A DNA stretch of 64,000 nucleotides from Voacanga thouarsii (taxonomy: Eukaryota; Streptophyta; Magnoliopsida; Gentianales; Apocynaceae). Within the stretch, counting starts at the first letter, position 1. Every line of letters starts with the position of its first letter. The notes under the pieces are model-generated. The model was not told the DNA's origin. It made no database searches and saw nothing but the letters and a program-made list of their open reading frames with translations. The stretch spans positions 1,922,001 through 1,986,000 of the forward strand of contig JANUWF010001224.1 of the NCBI GenBank assembly GCA_026120185.1, given 5' to 3'. Made by a program: the position numbers and the translations under genes. Below are positions 57,110-64,000 of the stretch, one piece after another.

Positions 57110-58165
57110 GCTCATACACATGGATTTATTTGGACCAATGAGGACCACTAGCCTTAGTGGTAAGAGGAAGGATTATGTAATTGTGGATGATTTCTCAAGC
57201 TTCACTTCGGATCCTATTTCTTGCTCAAAAGGATGAAGCTTTCTTTGAATTCTCAAAACTGCTCAAACGTGTTCAAAACTTTCTTGGTTGCAAACTAATT
57301 TATGTTCGAAGTGACAATGGTAGAGAATTTCGCAATCATGACTTTACAAAATTCTATGAAGAAAGTGGTCTTTCACACAATTTTTTGGCAGAAAAAAACC
57401 CCTCAGCAGAATGGTGTGGTTGAGAGGAAAAATAGAACCTTGCAAGAAATGGCAAGATCAATACTTTGTAAAAACTCTTTTACAAAATATTTTTGGGCTG
57501 AAGCAGTAAATACAGCTTCCTATATTATCAACCGTGTCATGATGAGACCATTCCTAAGAAAAACTCCTTTTGAACTGATATTTGACAAAGTCCCATTCAT
57601 TTCATATTTCAAAGTTTTTGGATGCAAATTTTTTGTGCTCAATACTCGTGATAATCTTGGAAAATTTGACAGAAAATTTGATGAGGCTATATTTCTTGGA
57701 TGTTTTTCCAATAAAAATGCTTATAGAGTATACAATAAGAGAACTCTATGTGTGAAAAAACCCATGCATATTGTGTTTGATGAATCAAATATATATTCCT
57801 CTAGAAATGATGATGATGATGATATAAATCTCTTAAAAGAAAAAGGCAGTGAACAGCATATGGCTCCTCCACTTGATATTCATGCCAAAGAAGAGGAACT
57901 AGAAAAACAACAAGCTGAAGAAAATAATCAAAGAACTAAAGAACTCTTAAATAAGGATTTTCCAAAAGATTGGAAGTACAAAACTGTCCATCCAAAAGAA
58001 CAGATTATTGGTGATCCTAGCTGTGGAGTCAAAATTAGACGGTACTTTGTTGATAACTTTGCCTTACTCTCTAGTACTGAACCAAATTGTGTTGATGCAG
58101 CTTTACATGATGAATTTTTTTATTATGGCCATGCAAGAAGACAATTTGAAAGGAATCAAGTTTGA
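57110..58165 (+). pseudogene. Copia-3 integrase core and linker
   Basis: HMDLFGPMRTTSLSGKRKDYVIVDDFSS, then after a frameshift VRSDNGREFRNHDFTKFYEESGLSHNF and after another PQQNGVVERKNRTLQEMARS. All three D,D,E residues can be found but in different frames. The C-terminal segment (57302-58165 open frame) has VFGCKFFVLNTRDNLGKFD and an acidic linker up to GDPSCGVKIRR before the reverse transcriptase. Confidence 0.85.
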
Positions 58166-58860
58166 AAGCTTGTCCCTAGACCATTTGACCATCCTATAAT
58201 TGGTACTAAGTGGGTTTTCAAAAACAAACTTGATGAGCATGTTATTGTTATTAGAAATAAAGCCAGATTAGTTGCCCAAGGATTCAATCAAGAAGAGGCA
58301 TTGACTATGATAAAACTTTTACTCCCATTACTCAATTAGAATCCATTAGAATGTTGCTTGTGTTTACACTGTTCAAAGGTTTTATGCTTTACCAAATGAA
58401 TATCAAAAGTGCCTTCTTAAATGGTTTTATTGAAGTAGAAGTTTCTGTTGAGCAACCTTTTGGTTTTATTTATGAACGTTTTCCAAACCATGTATTTAAA
58501 CTCCCTAAAGCCCCTTATGGTTTAAAGCAAGCTCCAAGAGCATGGTATGAAAGGCTTAGTGTTTTTCTTCTTTCAAAAGATTTTTCAAGAGGTTTAATTG
58601 ATACCACATTATTTATTAAAATTCTAAAAATTCTGATGATATCGTGATTGTGCAAATATATGTTGATGATATTATTTTTTGAGCTACTAATTATTCCCTA
58701 TGCAAGAAATTTACCAAGACAATGCAGCAAGAGTTTGAGATGAGTATGATGGAAGAACTTAATGTTTTCGATCTACAAATCAAACAAACCAAAGATGATA
58801 TCTTCCTAAATCGAGCCAAGTATGCCAAGGAACTATTCAAAAGAATTTCTGAAGATCTTC
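58166..58860 (+). pseudogene. Copia-3 reverse transcriptase, truncated
   Basis: IGTKWVFKNKLDEHV..RNKARLVAQGFNQE, then shifted MLYQMNIKSAFLNGFIEVEV, LPKAPYGLKQAPRAWYERLS and QIYVDDIIF at 58653-58676, with YVDD intact but a stop directly after it. In the first catalytic block Asp is Asn (MNIKSAF). It ends near the FDLQIKQTKDDIFLNRAKYAKELFKR string, without RNase H. Confidence 0.85.
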
Positions 58861-59281
58861 TGATTTTGGATGGAGATATGGGATGCAGTACTTGAACTGT
58901 ATTTTAAGTGAAAACTCACAATATTTTTGATCACGTGTAACACACCTTTTGGATAGGGAAATCAAATGGACAATCTATGTCCAAATGTTCAAATCTTTAA
59001 AATTCTAAATGTTCCCGCCTTTTTTTTTTTTTTTTGGTTGCCACAACACTCTCTCTCTTCTTATCAGAATATCATTACTTATTTTCAAAAATCACCTTTC
59101 TCAAATGTACTAAATTGTACTTATACTCTTCAATACCTCGTAAACCCCAAAAAGATTTCAAATCTATTTAAATTATCCTCACTTTTTAAAAAAACTATTA
59201 TTTTAACACCTTCCTCTTTTCTCTAGATTTCGCTCTTTCTCGACAAAAACCAGAAAAATCAAATCTTCAATCCTACTCGCC
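58861..59281 (+). other. Spacer between Copia-3 RT and extra ORF
   Basis: No gene seen. Poly-T at 59022-59035 and AT-rich sequence with stops in all frames. The RNase H segment expected here is gone. Confidence 0.5.
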
Positions 59282-60925
59282 ATGACAAAATCTCTGAAAC
59301 CCAGTAAAGGAACCGAGCTAAAAGCGAAGGAAACCAAGAAGAAGGTAGTGACAAGGAAATCAATTGTCGTTACTCCGATACTTGCAAAGAAAAAGAACAA
59401 GGAAATTGCCATTGATGACCCAACTCCTCAAATTGCATTATCAAAACAGCCTCTAGAAGAGGAAAGCTCGGACACTCAAGTACTTGGATTTCTCAACTTA
59501 AAAAGTGAGTCTGAGTATAATGATTGAGTATCTAGAAATAGAACCATCACTGTGGGTTATCAGGTTGATTCTGAAGTCTTTCTAAATTATGCAAACATTC
59601 TGAGTTGGGTTGAATTGTTTTGTTGGGAGTCTTTTTTATCTGTGAATAAGAAATTATACTCTACACTAGTTTGGGATTTCTATGTGAATTTGAGACATGA
59701 GGAGACAGGGAACAAATTTATGGTTCAGTGGTATACCTCTCGAACTGGTGGAGTGAGCTTTGAATTTGTCCATCGACTGCTAAGTAGAATATTCGATGTC
59801 AGAATTAGTGAAGCACAATTTTCTATTTGAATTGAACAAACTTCTTGAAAATTCTAACCTATTTGAATTGGGTCGATTTGAGAGGATGTTTACTGGTGGA
59901 AAGAGTTTTAGAAATTCAAGTGATCAAAATGTTAAATGGATAAATAGAATGCGGAGATTGCTACATCACAAAGTCTCAACCATGGTGATACTTAGTTTTG
60001 GCCATAAGACATTTGTAAGTATTCCGCAAATGGTGTTAATGCTGGGTCTATCAGAAGGAAAATAAATCAACTTTAGGTTTCTGGTTGTGAAATTGATGAC
60101 TTAATCTCTGAACACATCAAAAAAAGCATTACCTTTTGGAAACCTTCTCACCAAACTATTCAAGTACTTCAATATTGATGTGAGTATGGTTGCCCCAGAG
60201 CACTACAAAGTAAACATCTACAGTAGAGATTCATTTGAGAAACTGGGGTCCATTCAAGTGGATAATCAATGGATATCACTTAAAAAGGCCACTAAAGGAG
60301 AGGAAGAAAATTTGGTGAAAGGCAAGAAAAATCTGCTACATCAGGCCGCACAAAAAGAAAAGTTGAGACGGAAATTCAAAAGGAGACATCAAATTGAGGG
60401 AAGCAGAAAACTCAAGAAAGTAGAATAACTTAGAGTATTTTGGATGCTATAAATGTACTATCTATCAAGCTAGATGGCTTGAGTGCAGAAGTCAAAGGTG
60501 AACTAAAAGATTTGGGAAAGAATTTGACTACTGTGGAAGAAAAGCATCATGATGATATAAATCCTCTAACAGAACACATTCCCCCTTAAGAACAAATGCC
60601 TGCAGAGGAAATTGTCACTCCGCAGGTTGAAGAAGATGTTGTTGAACACACTGAGCAAGATGCACAAAAGGAAAAGGAAAAGGAGAAAGACACAGAGAAG
60701 GCACCGAAAAATCAGAAAGAAAGAGGAAAGGAGGCTAAATTTTTCGCAACTGCTGCACCCACTGTTGCTAAGGAAATTCCTAAGCAAGACAAACCAACTG
60801 TATTTGGCAACTCATCTGGCCGAAGACAGAAGTATGTTGTGGTAAAACGGAAGTCCAGCAAAATTGCTAGACAACATACAAAGAAGGGTGACAATGCTAA
60901 GCCTGCAATTACCCACATTCCATGA
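59282..60925 (+). pseudogene. Extra ORF of Copia-3, 'putative plant transposon protein' type with charged tails
   Basis: The frame starts MTKSLKPSKGTELKAKETKKKV (59282) with a basic N-terminus. After a stop at 59525 it continues with VFLNYANILSWVELFCWESF, LVWDFYVNLRHEETGNKF and SRTGGVSFEFVHRLLSRIFDV. After a frameshift near 59815, ELNKLLENSNLFELGRFERM, INRMRRLLHHKVSTMVILSFGHKTF and QMVLMLGL follow. The W-x-x-F...V-x-x-F-Y-x-N-L...R-G-V-x-x-x-F layout is that of the PF20167-like plant transposon protein, also seen in Gypsy-2 at 17696. The C-terminal 60596-60925 frame is Glu/Lys-rich. Function unknown; in SIRE elements this place is often called env-like, but I see no signal peptide or membrane segment. 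Confidence 0.55.
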
Positions 60926-61214
60926 GATGTGGCACATGACGACCAATGACTAATAACCTCTTCTGCCAACTTTTATTCTAATGACACAACTTTATTCTAC
61001 CAAATTTCATGCTCTCTGCACTATATTTTCATGAACACCTCTATTTTGGTCTTTAACTAATATTACTGCTAGTTTCTTACTGCTTAATGTTATTGCTAAT
61101 GTTGCTTATTGCGTATTGTTGTCCCTGTTCTAGGCATTCTCCTGATATTACTGCCAATTTACTACTGATTGCTTCTCTTCTGCTTATTGTTATTATTATT
61201 TTTTTATTGATGAC

Positions 61215-61226
61215 AAAGGGGGAGAA
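61215..61226 (+). promoter_or_regulatory. Copia-3 purine tract
   Basis: AAAGGGGGAGAA after TTGATGAC, the SIRE-type purine tract that normally lies close to the 3' LTR. Confidence 0.65.
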
Positions 61227-61790
61227 ATAAATATGGATAATTGTAATATTGTGATGGACTGTGATATTGTGTAGTTATGAACTGTGATATTGTGTAGGGA
61301 TTGAATTGGGTTCTATGACGATATGAAGAAGAATGAAAATTCCATGAGATTTCATAAAGACAGAGAAAATTGATATTGGAATTATGGAGAAGATTGTGAT
61401 TAATGAAGGATTGTATATGGATTGGGAACTATAATGTGAGAATATATATTATGAATTTTCAGACTAATTAGGACTGTTTGTGGTTTGAGAATGTGGACTA
61501 TAAAAAAAATTAGGTAAATTGATAGAGACTATGTTGAGATGTCATTGTTATTATGAATTAAAGAATTTTGAAGTATGAGTAAGAGTTCATTATACATTCT
61601 AACAGATTTTGAATAAGCTGGATGATTTGTTTTTGGCTATGGATGTGACATGCACTTTGTTTAAATATTTGCATGATAAAGACATTTATGCTTATGAAAA
61701 CTTCTCTTTGGTTACATAGAAAATTTCTTGTGTTAAAATACCTTGAGAAAATTGGGTTAGGTTGAAAACCTCTGATCTATCTCTATGAAA
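61227..61790. other. AT-rich sequence, unassigned
   Basis: Stops in all frames; a GACTGTGATATTGTG-like unit is repeated at 61253-61300. It may be the last part of Copia-3 interior, but no LTR follows. Confidence 0.4.
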
Positions 61791-62927
61791 ATATATATGT
61801 ATATATATTTATTAATTTATTAAAAAGTATATTAATATATTAATATATAAATTAATATTCTATTTTAACATATATGTATATTATGTATGTATGTATATAT
61901 ATATATATATTTATATTAACATACTAAAATAGTGTATATATGTTATATAAATTAATAGATATTAATATGTTATATTATAATGTATATATATTATATATAT
62001 TAAGAGATATAAATATGCTATTGTGTTTATATATGTGTGTTTGTGTGTGTATTAAGAGATATAAATATGCTATTATGTTTTTGTGCGTATGTATATATAT
62101 ATATATATATGAATATGTTTATATATATACATATATATATATTAATTTATTAAATGTATATTAATATATATATTAATATTCTATTTTAATATGTATATGT
62201 ATATTATATATATATATATATTATTAATAGATATTAATATGCTATATTATAATGTATATATATTATATATATGAAGAGATATATATTTATATACACACAT
62301 AGGTATACATAAATGCATATATAAAATATATATATATATACTATATATATACACTATATATATAGTATAGTATATTATTTATATATATATATATATTAAT
62401 ATATATCTATGTATGTGTGTATATATATATATTAATATTCTATATTAATATATATTAAAAAGTATTTTAATATATATGTGTATATGTTATATATGTGTAT
62501 ATATATATTATATAATAGGTCTATACCAAATAAATATATCTATATGTATATATGTATATCTATATATATGTTTTTAGTATATATTTGGTGTGTATATAAA
62601 TATATACATATTAATATGCTATACCAATATATATATATATATATATTATTAAAAGATATTAATTAAAAAGCAAAAATTGCACAAAAAGAAATAGAATTTC
62701 TTGGAATGGAAATAATTTTTAATATATATACATATATATATATATATATTAATATACTTTTTAATATTTTAATAAATATATATACATATGTATACATATA
62801 TATATAGTTAACATACTTTATTAGTATATATAAATATATACATATATATATATATATATATACACACACAAAATACATAGTAAAAACATATATAGATATG
62901 TACGGTATATATATATATATATATTTG
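61791..62927. repeat. TA-rich minisatellite block
   Basis: Almost only A and T. Longer units recur, for example TTAATATTCTATTTTAATAT near 61851, 62171 and 62431, and AAGAGATATAAATATGCTAT near 62001 and 62053. No gene seen; frames here are repeat artefacts. Confidence 0.8.
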
Positions 62928-62928
62928 G

Positions 62929-63074
62929 TATGTATGTATGTATGTATGTATGTATGTATGTATGTATGTATGTATGTATGTATGTATGTATGTATGTATG
63001 TATGTATGTATGTATGTATGTATGTATGTATGTATGTATGTATGTATGTATGTATGTATGTATGTATGTATGTA

Positions 63075-63116
<42 letters not shown>
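62929..63116. repeat. Long (TATG)n microsatellite followed by (TG)n
   Basis: About 150 bp of uninterrupted TATG units (roughly 38) passing at 63079 into TG units up to about 63113. A short second TATG block lies at 63127-63151. Confidence 0.95.
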
Positions 63117-63122
<6 letters not shown>

Positions 63123-63159
63123 TATATATGTATGTATGTATGTATGTATGTACACACAA

Positions 63160-64000
63160 AGATAAACGTATTAAATTAATGATCTAACCGTTAGATTTGT
63201 TAAAAATGTTGTAACTGAACATGAAATTAGTCAGATATATTTTGACACATAATGTACTATAATATATATAAAAATGCCCTAATCCTAACACATTTACAAA
63301 GATTAGCAAATTAAATTAACTATCTAACCGTTAGATTTTTTGAAATTACTATAAAAAGTGTTATTACCAAATTTAAATGTAAGAGGATGTATTTTTGCAC
63401 ATAATCTCTGTAAAAATACCCAAAATCTAACGAGTATACAATGATAGATACGTCAAATTAATGATCCAACTGTTAAATTTATTAAAATTGTTATGAAAAG
63501 TGTTATAACTAAATTTAAAAATAATCGGATATGTTATGTCATATAGTCTAACACAATTTCTATTAAAATGCCCAAAAACTAATATCAAATTAACGATCCA
63601 ACTGTTAGATTGGATACAATCACTTAAAAAAAAGTTTTATAACCAAATTTTAAGATAATCGAATATGTTTTGATATACAATCGAGCATAATCTCTATAAA
63701 AATATAGGAAACCTAACACATTTAGAAAGATAGGTACATCAAATTAATAATCCAATCATCAAATTTGATAAAATCACTTAAAAAAAAGTATTATGTCCAA
63801 ATTTAAAGATAATCAGATATGTTTTCCACTTAATCTAGCATTCTATAAATATGCTCAAAACCTAATCCATTTATAAAGATAGGCATATTAAATTAATTAT
63901 CCAACCATTCAATATATTAAAATTACTAAAAAACATATTATGACCAAATTTGAAGGTAATCGGATATATTTTAGCACAGAATCTTACATAATCTCTATAA
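63160..64000. repeat. Tandem satellite, ~140 bp period, at least six diverged units
   Basis: The phrase GATC(C/T)AAC(C/T)GTTAGAT or its variants recurs at about 63181, 63321, 63463, 63595, 63747 and 63898 (spacings 132-153 bp). Each is followed by AAATTTAAAGATAATCGGATATGTTTT-like and CATAATCTCTATAAAAAT-like blocks in the same order. The last unit continues past the window end. Confidence 0.9.

Larger units (their letters stand above)
43278..61230 (+). mobile_element. Copia-3: SIRE-like LTR retrotransposon, inserted in the RTE LINE and split by Copia-4
   Basis: The parts in order are: 5' LTR, iMet primer site, gag, (Copia-4), gag remainder with coiled coil, protease, integrase, reverse transcriptase, extra ORF and a purine tract. 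Gag and pol resemble the SIRE/Maximus Copia lineage. RNase H is missing after the RT, and no 3' LTR matching 43278-44834 is visible before the window ends. Confidence 0.8.

Noticed and set aside
62663..63187. Long open frames rich in Thr-Tyr-Ile-His or Met-Tyr-Val-Cys on both strands
   Set aside because: They are translations of the TATG/TG microsatellite; open in all phases because the repeat has no stops.

Overview
The window looks like repeat-dense, AT-rich plant nuclear DNA, probably from a dicot. I recognise no host protein-coding gene, no genuine tRNA or rRNA gene and no CRISPR array. Nearly everything assignable is a transposable element, a solo LTR, an endogenous pararetrovirus-like fragment or simple-sequence DNA. 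The plant assignment rests on tRNA-iMet and tRNA-Asp primer-binding sites, on Ty3/Gypsy and Ty1/Copia families of plant type, on an RTE LINE, on a plant mariner-like transposase and on a Caulimoviridae-type protease. Element names below (Gypsy-1 to -3, Copia-1 to -4) are local labels.

Layout. 1-5290: a scrambled pararetrovirus-like locus. It holds decayed minus-strand ORFs, two tRNA-iMet-like primer sites, four copies of a ~330 bp module, repeated protease pieces in alternating orientation, a mariner transposase fragment, and two overlapping open protease ORFs (4539-5290). 5291-6007: microsatellites. 6008-27209: Gypsy-1 (minus strand, probably a chromovirus), with its 5' LTR at 23725-27209. 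It is interrupted by a related LTR (6279-~7660) and by Gypsy-2 (8797-~21984, plus strand, Athila/Tat type). Gypsy-2 is itself interrupted by a 4.2 kb solo LTR (11840-16049, TSD CAACC). 27210-41696: Copia-1 (minus strand). Gypsy-3 (28173-33713, TSD CTCAT) sits in its gag, and a second 4.3 kb solo LTR (36971-41302) sits in its 5' LTR. 41697-41860: a Copia-2 integrase scrap. 41861-43277: the 3' half of an RTE LINE. 43278 to about 61230: Copia-3 (SIRE-like, plus strand), split by Copia-4 (45369-55202, two ~2.05 kb LTRs, TSD ATTAT). 61231-64000: AT-rich DNA, a long TATG/TG microsatellite, and a ~140 bp tandem satellite that runs off the window end.

The insertion order can be read from the seams. 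At three insertions (Gypsy-3 in Copia-1 gag, Copia-4 in Copia-3 gag, solo LTR in Gypsy-2 gag), removing the insert plus one TSD restores the host reading frame. All elements except the two viral-type protease ORFs and one acidic ORF (22853-23443) carry stops or frameshifts, so the region is a graveyard with a few strikingly open frames.

Points most worth attention: the four-copy pararetrovirus-like module with twin retropepsin ORFs; tRNA-like Pol III A/B boxes at the same offset in three related LTRs; the intact acidic ORF between primer site and gag of Gypsy-1; and the same plant-transposon-type extra ORF in both a Gypsy and a Copia element.
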